Source of the DNA: Chalciporus piperatus
Lineage: Eukaryota; Basidiomycota; Agaricomycetes; Boletales; Boletaceae
Length of the DNA: 64,000 nucleotides
Assembly: GCA_038093975.1 (NCBI GenBank)
Contig: JBBPTG010000001.1
Span: 1,116,001-1,180,000, forward strand
Direction of reading: 5' to 3'
Each line of letters starts with the position of its first letter. Within the stretch, counting starts at the first letter, position 1. The notes under the pieces are model-generated. The model ran no database searches, was not told the origin of the DNA, and saw only the letters and a list, made by a program, of their open reading frames with translations. Of this stretch, positions 54,725 through 64,000 are shown one piece after another. The translations under genes were made by a program, and so were the position numbers.

Positions 54725-56554
54725 ATGCATCCCTTCCTGGCCTACCTCATCATCAGCTTCGTGCTGTTTCTCATCCTTTTCCCAGTATTAACCTCGCAGC
54801 TCATCATAATATGGCCTTGGTACGGTCGCGAATGGTCCATCGAGCTCGTAACCTTACTCGTGCCATTCAAGTAAGACGTTCCAAGTGGACTCGGTCTCTT
54901 TCTGACATACAGTGCAGCATACTTGCATCCATGCTACTCTGGAGCTATTACTCGTGCATTACTACTGATCCAGGCCGGGTTCCCGATGGATGGGTTAGAC
55001 TATCCGACCTTGGCTCTCTTACGCATAGCTGACATGGTCCAGGAACCTGATTATCTTTCCGGGGAAACATACGAGGTCAAGAAGCTCACTGGAGGCCCAC
55101 GATACTGTCGTACTTGTGAAAAATACAAGCCACCTAGGTCACATCATTGTCGTCAGTGCAACAGGTATGTTGACGCGTCCTTCTAGAATGAACCATTCTC
55201 AGCTAGCTGTGCAGTTGTGTGCTTCGCATGGGTTCGTGCCCCAAGTTCTAGCTTCTCCTCTACATCCGTAATCAGTTACCTCAGATCACCACTGCCCTTG
55301 GGTCAATAATTGTATTGGACACTTCAACTACGGTCATTTTCTTCGTTTCCTGTTCTATGTGGACCTCACCTGTACATATCACCTCTGCATGGTGACGCGA
55401 AGAGTAATGGACACAATGGGAATGAGATACTATGTGAGTTCATATGTACTCGGATGCCTTTTCTCTTTTAATGTGGTTTAGCCTTACCCCGGTGGAATGG
55501 AGTTTATCTGCATCATTATGAATTATGTGCTCGTGGTGCCGGTCATCCTCGCAGTTGGCGCTTTCAGGTTTGTTTCCGTGCTCCAGCAACGCCCGGGCTG
55601 ATAGCATGGATACAGTTTATATCATTTCTATAACTTGATGGGAAACGCCACCACGATCGAAGGTTGGGAGAAAAACAAGGCTGCGACTCTCAGACGTCAC
55701 GGGAAAATTCAAGAGGTGGATCACCTTGGTGTACAAAGTGTGCAATTACTAATTATATTCTCGTCGCTAGGTCAAGTTTCCCTATGTACGCATCCCGACT
55801 CACCCTTGAAGCATCAACTGACTTTTGGAAAGGACTTGGGGGCCTGGAGGAATCTGGCTTCTGTCCTCGGGAGCAATCCACTCCTTTGGTGTTGCCCTAT
55901 CAGCGCCCCTGGGACTGGCCTCAAATACCAGTTATCAATTGGCAATGGTGAGTGGTACGAGTTTTCCGCATCGTATCAGAAATCACGGCAAACTACGGAA
56001 TGGGAACCCTGACGCCCATATCTTCCTCGTTCCTGTCAGTATCCGTGCTTGCTTCGTCTTCTCACGGAAGTTGGATGAGACATTGATGTCGATTTCTTTC
56101 TGCAGATCATGATGTTCCTGCTTGGCCACCGAGGGAACCAGGTCTAGAGAAACGGGAACCCTTCAAGCTTCCGAATAGTCCCTGGACGTATGAAAACGAG
56201 AGCTTTAACCCTTCACTTCGACCCTCCAATGCAGGCTCCCAACCACGAGGTTACACCTCTGCTCTCCCACCCTACCATCCAGACTTTGAACGTGGCGGCT
56301 ACCCTTCAGAAAACGACACAGATTCTGAAGAAGAGTATCCGCGAGTGAGGGTGCGGCGAGGTTCGGAAGGTTACGAAGTCGGGCCTATAAACAGGGAAGA
56401 GATGCTCCAGGAATATGTTCAAAGTGAGGTTGGCAGACAAGGTAGATATCAGGTATATCAACCTGAGGAAGTGGTCTCTGATGAGGCGGATTACGAGCCA
56501 GAGTTGGGGGACGGGTGTTATGAGGATGATAGACCTCTGGGACTTCGGAACTGA
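54725..56554 (+). CDS. PFA4: DHHC palmitoyltransferase (PFA4-like)
   Basis: S-acylates cysteine residues of membrane proteins; yeast Pfa4 is in the ER and acts on chitin synthase Chs3. It starts [20 protein letters not shown], the first transmembrane helix. The Cys-rich domain is [20 protein letters not shown] joined to [20 protein letters not shown], with the catalytic DHHC cysteine at about 55290. Further membrane segments follow ([38 protein letters not shown]). The TTxE motif is ATTIEGWE. The C-terminal tail is long, acidic and Tyr-rich. Several introns split the gene, including one inside the DHHC region. All core motifs are intact. Confidence 0.92.
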
Positions 56555-56740
56555 CTCACTCAGATACTTTGCATCATCAAATGGACATTCATAGCGAATG
56601 GTGGACATTCCTGTCGAGGTTACTAATGTCTTGGTAGAGTAAAAGTTACAATGGATACACCATTAAGAAGTAATAAGCGATTAGATAGCTAAACGAAAGC
56701 GAGAATGAGTGTCAAGAGCCCCAAGGCGACGGCCCACCAA

Positions 56741-59091
56741 TCATGCCGTCGCCATTCTCTCAAGATATACTTTCCACACATGACCACCCTTCTCTCCAAC
56801 TTCTAAGACATTCAAACCAACCTGCAATTCCATGTCCCACGGCCCATCCTGATCTGGTTTTTCACCGACAGGCTTGCCATTCAACACAATATGAATGCTC
56901 TCGTGAGATGGCGTAGTCGCTCTCTGAGCTTTCTTGGAAACGACGCCCGCTTTCTTTGCTGCCGCCACAGCCTTGACCTTGGCCTTGGGATTCTTGGGCG
57001 GGCGACCACGACCGCGCTTCTTGGGGGCTGGCTCTTCCTCTTCCTCCTCCTCCTCCTCGATCTCCGGAGCCTCAGCCTCTTCATCGCTACTATCTCGATC
57101 ATCGTCTTTAAGGAACTTGATCTCTGCAACGGATAGGGAGAGTTCGCCCTGTCCAAGTCTCATCGCCCACGACTTGACACCATCATGGTGGTCCAACCAG
57201 AAGGACCTCCCTCGGGGTTTCGTTGTAATGGAAATTTCCCTCAAGAGCCTGTGTCCTGTTAGCGATGGTGCAGGTGATCTTGAAACAGAGTGTGCCGTGC
57301 GCAGATGGTTGACTGCAGCTGGAGGTGCAACCACTGATGTTGAGGGTTTGGGAGTAGCGATTGGTTGGGCTGATGGCGAATGGTACGTTGCGTTGGGGTA
57401 ATGCGTAAGTTGTGGAGTAGGTGTGTATTGAGTCGGTCGTTGGACGGCAACTTGAGGAGAAGGTGCAATGACTTTCGCGGAAGGCACAGTGGCTGTGATA
57501 TTGGTAGGAGTAGAAACGCGTGAAGACTCCGTTGGAGGAATTGTTGCTGAAACAGGAGTCGGAGTAGGAGTAGGTTTTTGCGCGGGGAGTTGGGCTACAG
57601 GAACTACAGCAGTAGGGGCGGTAGTTGAACCGGGGATTGGCTTAGACGACGATTCGGCAGCCTGGTCAGAGCCCTTAGCGGCAGCCGCGGGCAAGCGAAG
57701 TGTCAGAGAACTTGTTGCAAAGTCCTGCAGGGGCTTCGCAGCTGAACCGTCTGCCGGCGGTTGCAGAACAGCTGTCGTCGAGGCTGCTGAGGTACCCGGG
57801 ACTTTCAACTTGATTTTTCCTGACGTTTTCGTATATCGAGGAAGGGAATACGGTGGTGGCAGGTCGGTCATTAGTTGGCGAAAGTAATCCTATGGCGAAA
57901 ATGAGACCTGATGCAACACGTCATAAAGCGGACTAACCCGCAGGGTACTGGCGTCTTCCCATATTTGACTATGCTCAAGGTTAAATTCGAGGGCGTTTGA
58001 GAATACTAACTCGACGTCGACGGCGAACTCTTCGGACGAGACGTACTCCTTGCGTTTCAAGCGTTTCTGTATCGACTATAAGTGAAAGTCCCCACAAGGA
58101 AAGTAGTCATACGTACGAAGATGTACTCCAGACATATCGGGCGCTTAATCTGCTTGTAATAGGAGGGGTAATCTTTCTTGGACGGCATCTCCATGAAGAC
58201 GTCAGACAGGACGCGATGTCTACAAAGAGCGGATTGGATGGAAGTAAGAGGCAACGATGCTTTACTTACGTCTCCTCGTCTGTTTTCTCCACGAGTTTCT
58301 GAAGTCTCGACTTCAGAAGCCGGTTCATATTAGGCGGTCGGTTCTTCTTCTTGTCGTCGTCGTCCTCCCCCTCAACTATGTCGTCACCATTTGCATCTTG
58401 GTCATTGTTTTTCTTCACTTTCTTGCCGGTCATCTTGGTATATTCCTTGTTGGCGAGTTTCTGACAGTATGATGCGTGAACGAGTGCTCCTGGTGTGGGC
58501 AAAAAAGGCGAACTACTGACAAGCAAGAACTTGGCATCCAACCAGATTGGACTATCCTTCATGTTGTATCGCTTGGCGTTTGAAAAGCATAACTCGAAGT
58601 CCAGACGAACTTCGTCGAGAGAAGGATACTTGTCTTCATCAATTTGCTTTTTGATGTCGTCCAAGCATATCGGTTGGGTGATAACACTGTAGTAGTCTGG
58701 ATAATGGCGTTTGGAAGGGAGACGCATGAATGCTGGAGAGCATATGTTGCCTCTGTGGATCGTGTTTTATCAGCCATATGTAGCTAGATGAGTTGAGAAA
58801 GGAAAATGGAACAGGCGGCGCGAAGGCTTGGTTTGTAACGTACTCTTTATTGACCGCATCCTTGACCGTCTGCCACAACAGAGTTGCTTGCTCCTTCAAC
58901 ACGCCCGAGGAACCACCACCCTCGGTAGACTGGGCGGCTACGACGGCGTCGTTGGCAGTGGCTACAGTGGGCGTTTGCGCAATTGAAACTGTCGCTTCTG
59001 GATGCGCGGGTCCATCTTTGCGTCGCTTGGTTCGCGGGCTGTCCAGGTCAACGTCTCCAGCCAAAGAACCCAATTCTCGCTTCATCGACAT
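56741..59091 (-). CDS. RSC4: RSC4-like tandem bromodomain protein of a chromatin remodelling complex
   Basis: Two bromodomains in tandem bind acetyl-lysine on histones. It starts MSMKRELGSLAGDVDLDSPR. Bromodomain 1: AFMRLPSKRHYPDYYSVITQ, PICLDDIKKQIDEDKYPSLD, FELCFSNAKRYN. Bromodomain 2: VFMEMPSKKDYPSYYKQIKR, PICLEYI, and VELVFSNALEFNLEHSQIW. Both keep the ZA-loop PxYY and the acetyl-lysine-binding Asn (SNAKRYN and SNALEFN). A long Ser/Pro/Thr-rich linker follows. Near the C-terminus are an acidic run and an AT-hook, KKRGRGRPPKNPKAKVK. The end (ESIHIVLNGKPVGEKPDQDG, VGLNVLEVGEKGGHVWKVYL) is the short Rsc4 C-terminal domain. Introns are short. The gene is complete. Confidence 0.9.
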
Positions 59092-59240
59092 TGAAGGTAC
59101 TGTTCGCTGGTCCTGATAATCTCAAGGGAATTTTCGTGGTCTTGAAGGGAACGACGGCGAACTGCCCATTATCTTGGAAGCGCTCGAGCCACACGTCTTA
59201 GTTCGGGATAACATGGTGGTCACGTGATATAGCCCCTGTC

Positions 59241-60347
59241 CTATACACGACGCGTAACGCGAACTTTGTCTACGAATTCTCTCACTTTCCTGACCGCCTC
59301 TTCATCAGTTCTCCAGACGCCCCATTCTCCAGCACCCCCTACACCCATTCCCATTCCTTCAGGTCTGTACTCGCAACTTCCATCTAACCATTTCCCACCG
59401 CTAAGGTGTATTTCCTTCAATCCATGCGGGATGAGCGCGTCGCACAACGATGGAACCGTCGATATGTTGATTCCAGACCCGGGAAGAACACCAAGGGTGG
59501 CAGATTCCAGCATCCACGCTAGATTATCGAGGGCTTCCGGGGAGGTGGCATGTTTGTGGTGCCCACTGCCGCGAATACGTTCGTCAGCCAGTGCCCCGTT
59601 TGGTGAATGTGCCTACCTTGATAATACCCTTGTGATACCAGATATCCTGCATAGCGCGTCCCATGCTTCGAATGATGAAGTGAGCGCTCAGAATCTCAGG
59701 TAACGGAATGTTAATCCCACCGTTCCTCGGATCGATAACCATGTCAAATGCTCTATGGAAGCATACTGGGCCCATGAAATCCACGTGTAGCGATGGCGTT
59801 GTACGTAGACTTACTTTCCAGAGGTATCGCTGCCGCAACCAATCTTTGCCCCCATCAATATCTGCGCAGTGTAACATTGAGGAGAGCCTACCGTCCGACC
59901 TGATCGTGATTGACATCCCCAGAAGGTGTGAGTGCGCCGAAGACAACACCCTGGACACCATGCTCTTTGAAAACAGAAATATCTTCGAGCATGACGTTCA
60001 ATTCCTCATCACTGTATACAAAGTCCCCTGTACGAGGCCTGACCATTGCCTTGCCAGACATCTTATCGGCCCTGACATCGGGCTGAGTCTGAGGACATAC
60101 GCACCATTATAGCGATGTTCGGAACAGCTTTCTTGATAGCCTTAAGCAACCCAAGACTTGGCGTAGTCCCACCGCCGAGGCCCAAGTTACCGCATAACTC
60201 AAGACGGTCCGCCCCTCCACGTACTGCGCTGAAGATAGGAATTGAATTAGGATCACTTCATAAGAGCCAGCTACAGTGCACCAACGCCATCGCTGACTCG
60301 ACCGAATCTACGCAAACCTCAATAATAAGTTTGGTGGAGTCGGTCAT
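59241..60347 (-). CDS. CUTC: CutC copper homeostasis family protein
   Basis: TIM-barrel protein linked to copper handling in bacteria and animals; fungal role not settled. The start at 60347 reads MTDSTKLIIEVCVDSVESAM. Then GADRLELCGNLGLGGGTTPS, PNIAIMVMVRPRTGDFVYSD, EHGVQGVVFGALTPSGDV, VCFHRAFDMVIDPRN, AWDALCRISGITRVLSSG, HKHATSPEALDNLAWMLES and LGVLPGSGINISTVPSLCDA. GLKEIHLSGGKW closes the barrel. The ITRVLSSG segment is recovered only after splicing at GTGGGA...CGAAG. Family motifs RPRxGDF, FHRAFD and GGG are intact. It lies between RSC4 and a small unknown gene. Confidence 0.93.
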
Positions 60348-60571
60348 CTGTTGAATGCAGCAAGTTTTCGAATGTTGACAAACTGTCCAAGTATCCTGGC
60401 ATCCTTCTATGGAGGCTCCAAAGAAGGGATCTCATAATCAGTGAAACTTCCCACCGACCCTCGCGAGGCAGACATAGCAGGAATATCCATTCAAGACAAT
60501 ACATCCATAGAAATACAACAGTATGGGTTTCATTAGGGTACATACAAATCCACGGGCGACCTTAGACTTCA

Positions 60572-61272
60572 TCAAGCCATCCGTTCGTAAAACTGGATCA
60601 TCTTCCTTACATCCGGGCAGAGCGCCAATCGGACCCTCTCTGAATCTCCAAAGACATTCGCTCCCTTCAATTCAGCCCATACACCGAAGCCCCCATTGAA
60701 AGGGTGTGAGAGCTCGTTGTCGGACACTGGGCTATAGGTATGAGCTCGGACGATTCTGGCCATATTATCCCTCTGTATGCTCCACTTCAACTGGCGCACC
60801 ACTGGTAAGAGGGAACGAGAGACGGAAAGTACGGATGATTCGACGTCCGGTAAGACATGGGAGTAATAGAGTGACTTGAAGGCGTTGGGAGGGGACAACC
60901 TAGTGCGGAGATAGGACGAAAGTAGGATTTTAGTGTATCCTTGTTGAATACGCAGCCCGTGTTCGTATTGCTTCGCAGCCTACGATCAAAGTTGAATATA
61001 GGACGTCTATTGGATGACAAGAGTGTTCACAACGCAACACTCACATGGGGTGAATAGAGATAGGCTCCGGCGCGCAGTCGCCGTTCAAGTTGGAGCCCAC
61101 GCATGACTCCTCGATGTACCAGTTCCGAAATGGTCGGTCTGAAGAGGATGCCCTCTGGGCTCCTACCAAAGAGAGAATGACGAACACGGGAGGGAGCAAC
61201 CACTGTCAGACGTGTTCGGTGGAGCACTGGGTCAGCCGTCAACAAAGCCAGGAATTTGGTAAGTTGGGACAT
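60572..61272 (-). CDS. Small unknown protein, two exons
   Basis: Exon 1 starts at 61272 with MSQLTKFLALLTADPVLHRT, and ends PTISELVHRGVMRGLQLERR and LRAGAYLYSPH. It joins AAKQYEHGLRIQQGYTKILL across a GTGAGT intron. The second exon ends GVWAELKGANVFGDSERVRL with ALCPDVRKMIQFYERMA then TGA. About 200 residues. No signal peptide, membrane helix or recognised domain; Arg/Leu-rich helices dominate. Codon use and splice signals look like a real gene. Confidence 0.65.
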
Positions 61273-61914
61273 CGCAGCAAGGTCCGGGATGTCGAGAAAC
61301 GATACTGCGGTATGAGGTCAATGGGCATACCCGCGTGAAAGCCGCGAGGACATACAGATATACAACACAACTTCTGGGGGGAGGTCAAGTAACATGGATG
61401 TCCAGAGAAAAGAAAGGTATTGGAACGTTCACATATTATAACGCAGCTGCGCTATCCAGGCCAAATCCAGGCATCAAGGTCGCAACGCAGCGCTGACTCA
61501 GCATGATCCACGAGCATACAGGAACCTAGGGCAGGACTGAGGGAACATGAAAGAGGGACGTAGGTACTGGCGCTAAGTTTTGTCGAGACAGTCTTCGACA
61601 GGACTTCAAGTTTGGATCCAACTGGATTTGATCAGCTGCCATTCGAGTTCTATGTTTATCATAATCAAATACCCTGAGGGGAAGCTCTACCGGAAAATGT
61701 ACGTCGGGAGCTACTCCAGGGAATACAAAGAAATGGGAGGTCTGGTTATCCCAGCTAGCCGTTACAGCACGTTGCATTCTAGAACACGAGAAAGCTTGAA
61801 GATCCTCACAACAGAGAACAACCAGGGGAAACACGTGCAGAAGAACCACTAGTACCATATGCAGTATCAATCCAATGCTGTTCCGAATGATAGAAAGATG
61901 ATGGAAGCCAATCA
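61273..61914. other. Intergenic region
   Basis: 642 bp between two minus-strand genes. A 130-codon frame at 61918-61526 (minus) shows no motif. I see nothing I can call a gene. Confidence 0.45.
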
Positions 61915-63898
61915 TCACATCGTCGAAGTCGTCTTCTCAACGTTAACACGGATGCCAGAAACGCCGCCGGCGTCACTCGCCTCGCTCACACTCCCCCGCG
62001 CGGTGGCGAATCCCATCTCGATTGAATTGTAGGCCGGGGCTGGGCTTGTCGGCTCAAGCGTTCCAAGGGTCCGGGAGCTGTCGCCAGCAAACCCCATTCC
62101 CGATTCAAAATGCATCTCGTCAAGCTCGACATCAGCAACCTCGAGATCGGGTTGAATGCTGCCGATGGTGCTGAGCATCACGTTTGAGGCGATAGTTGAT
62201 CCAGGTCCGCGGTGACGTATCCCAAGACCCCCACGTTTCACGTGAGGAGGGCCATTGGACGAGGCGGTCACTCCAGACTTGGTGGCAAACGCGCCGACAC
62301 CTGTTCCCTCTGAGTGAGAGACTGTCTCCGCACCCCGTTCCCTCAAATCAAGAATCTGTCAAGTAGTCAAAATGAAGCCAGAACCCCTGAGAAAGGAACT
62401 TACGAGACGACATGCAAGCAGTGGTGCCATCATGACACTGAGGGGAATATTGAGCGCGGATATAGCCTGACGAGGCCTAGGTAGATGAGTACATAGCAGA
62501 GAGCGGAGAAAGTTTTAAGATATCGCTCACTGAAGGTAGAATATTCCGTTTATCTATCGCAAACGATGAGAAATACAAGTCAGATGCTGTATGTTCGAAC
62601 CCACTAGGTTTGCAATCGAGATCAGGATGTAATAAAAGACACCTGTGCGAGGGAATATGAGCCAAACCAACCAAGCAGACTATATGCGTGATTACCCTCG
62701 CGAAGGAACGTCTGGATGAGTTTGCTGTTTGCTCCTCCGTTCCTGATACGAATGTGGAACGCCTTCCAAACTGTCATGGCCGTGACGAGGGTATCAAACA
62801 GAAGGGGAGCAATCTTGAAAAGCGTTTAGCATGCAAAGAGTAACACGCCATTCGGAACCTACGAAAAATCCTGCAGAGTGGTGGTAAGCTTAGAGGGATT
62901 GATGCCAGTATAATCTGCATTACCTAGTAGGTGCGCAGAGTGTGGTTTAGACGCAGGGAAGCAAGGACCCTTCAAGTGAGATTGTATGTGAATGTGTAAT
63001 CGTTTTCAACAAATCCATTACTTACATACGGTGGCGTCACAAAAGCCAGAACTGTCCTATAGTTGAGTGATCAAGTGACAAAATATAGCGCGAGTACTGA
63101 CGTATCATTTGTGAGGCGTCGACGTAGAGCTGGTACGCGACGACACCAGCCAGAGCGCAAATAAGCATGAGGAGAAGATATACGTTGCGATTGAAGAAGG
63201 CATATGTGCGAATGAGCAAAACGGCTGAAGTTGCTTTCTTGAATAAGAAATTTGGTGGTAATTAATCCGCGACTCACACTCTGATCCAACCTGGTTCCAC
63301 ATTGCCAAGGCCACTGGGATCTGCAAGGTTCGTGTAGGAGGCTTGTATGATTTACGACAGCGTTTTCTCACCTTGTAAATTTTTTCGCAATATTCTTCAG
63401 TGTGATTCGTGACGAAAGCATACAATAGGTAAGGGACCACCGCGATGACCCAGTATCTGATTGAAGGTATCACTTCGCTGAAATCCATGCATTTAAAACG
63501 TTCAGACTCACCGACAAAAGAGGTAAGCAATTTTGACTGGCGTCCACGTTGTCTTCCATATCTGATGACGCAGTCAGAAACCAATAGAGTCCGTGACGGG
63601 CGACGTACGAAACGCCATTCTCTGGGAAGGCTGATGATCCAGTCCCAGATGACGACGGCGTCTGTTAACGTGAGTGAGGGGGATTGTAGAGCGCATACAC
63701 GGGAGAATAGAGGCTTACACATGCCTGTAGCGAATTCGTAAGGGGGTCAACGGCGAAATTGAGACAAACGATCAATTTTGCTTACAGCAAAAATAAACCT
63801 GTGTGCTGTAGGAGGGGTAAGAGGGAGACTGAGGTGGAAGTTGGAGAGAAAACTTGCGCGTAAATGAAGTGTTGAGCAGTCTCGAGCGTGTCCCCCAT
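61915..63898 (-). CDS. Multi-pass membrane protein, DUF6533 type (basidiomycete family)
   Basis: It starts at 63898 with MGDTLETAQHFIYAQ. Many short introns split it; I did not fix all of them. Segments in order include DAVVIWDWIISLPREWRFVR (the DUF6533 hallmark, a WDhhhphxxE pattern), YWVIAVVPYLLYAFVTNHTE, VYLLLMLICALAGVVAYQLY, LLFDTLVTAMTVWKAFHIRI and SAISALNIPLSVMMAPLLAC. About seven hydrophobic helices are expected. The last exon is a 140-residue polar cytosolic tail (SHSEGTGVGAFATKSG to NVEKTTSTM). The family is abundant in Agaricomycetes, and no ligand or function is known. The 5' end is close to the window edge but appears complete. Confidence 0.75.
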
Positions 63899-64000
63899 TG
63901 TATGATGAGAGAAAGAAAAAGAGGGGATGAAACAAGAGCGTAGACTAACGGGGAGTGGGAACTGTTTGAGTGATGGAAGAGAGGGGAAGAAAGAAATAAG

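Noticed and set aside
56990..57160. Highly charged frames opposite the RSC4 acidic and AT-hook region
   Set aside because: These are antisense shadows of low-complexity E-rich and K/R-rich coding sequence.

Overview
The window is nuclear DNA from a filamentous basidiomycete, most likely an Agaricomycete. Genes are packed on both strands and carry many 45-60 nt GT-AG introns. Several families point the same way: a polyporopepsin-like aspartic protease, a DUF6533-type membrane protein, a BRCA2/Brh2-type recombination mediator and a fungal class I myosin with an SH3 tail. I see no transposon, CRISPR array or prokaryote-like operon. I rebuilt about 30 protein genes by joining exons across splice sites by eye, and found three tRNA genes. 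Where I list all exons, the total length is divisible by three, which supports the models.

Layout. 1-2.4 kb: the 5' end of a coiled-coil gene and a D-amino-acid oxidase. 4.2-6.2 kb: a DUF89/ARMT1-type phosphatase. 7.5-9.1 kb: a secreted aspartic protease. 9.7-11.3 kb: a zinc-ribbon plus RING-H2 ubiquitin ligase. 11.8-16.2 kb: a single-pass membrane protein, a tiny membrane protein, riboflavin synthase and a serine/proline-rich coiled-coil protein. 16.4-25.4 kb: myosin I, PMP3, an acidic EF-hand-like protein and the UCS myosin chaperone. 25.5-33.2 kb: TRM6, an Mdm1-type sorting nexin and an OAC1-like mitochondrial carrier. 33.3-39.7 kb: an intron-containing tRNA, a BRCA2 orthologue, and divergently a taxilin-like protein with a SUMO-like domain inside it. 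40-49.4 kb: UDP-GlcNAc pyrophosphorylase, exo-beta-1,3-glucanase, MPP-alpha, two tRNA-Cys genes, mitochondrial EF-Ts and NAF1. 49.7-64 kb: a small unknown gene, an ACT-domain protein, two uncharacterised nuclear-looking proteins, a PFA4-type DHHC acyltransferase, an RSC4-like double bromodomain protein, CutC, a small unknown gene and a DUF6533 membrane protein.

Working links. Myosin I and its probable folding chaperone lie 2.2 kb apart. The chitin-precursor enzyme UAP1 and a wall glucanase are divergent neighbours. Several mitochondrial genes (OAC1, MPP-alpha, EF-Ts) share the second half. Many pairs share short divergent promoters (UCS/TRM6, myosin/PMP3, EF-Ts/NAF1, nexin/OAC1). The most unusual object is the taxilin/SUMO-like composite at 37.7-39.7 kb. 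Second are the single BRC-like motif and probable Tower insertion in the adjacent BRCA2 gene.
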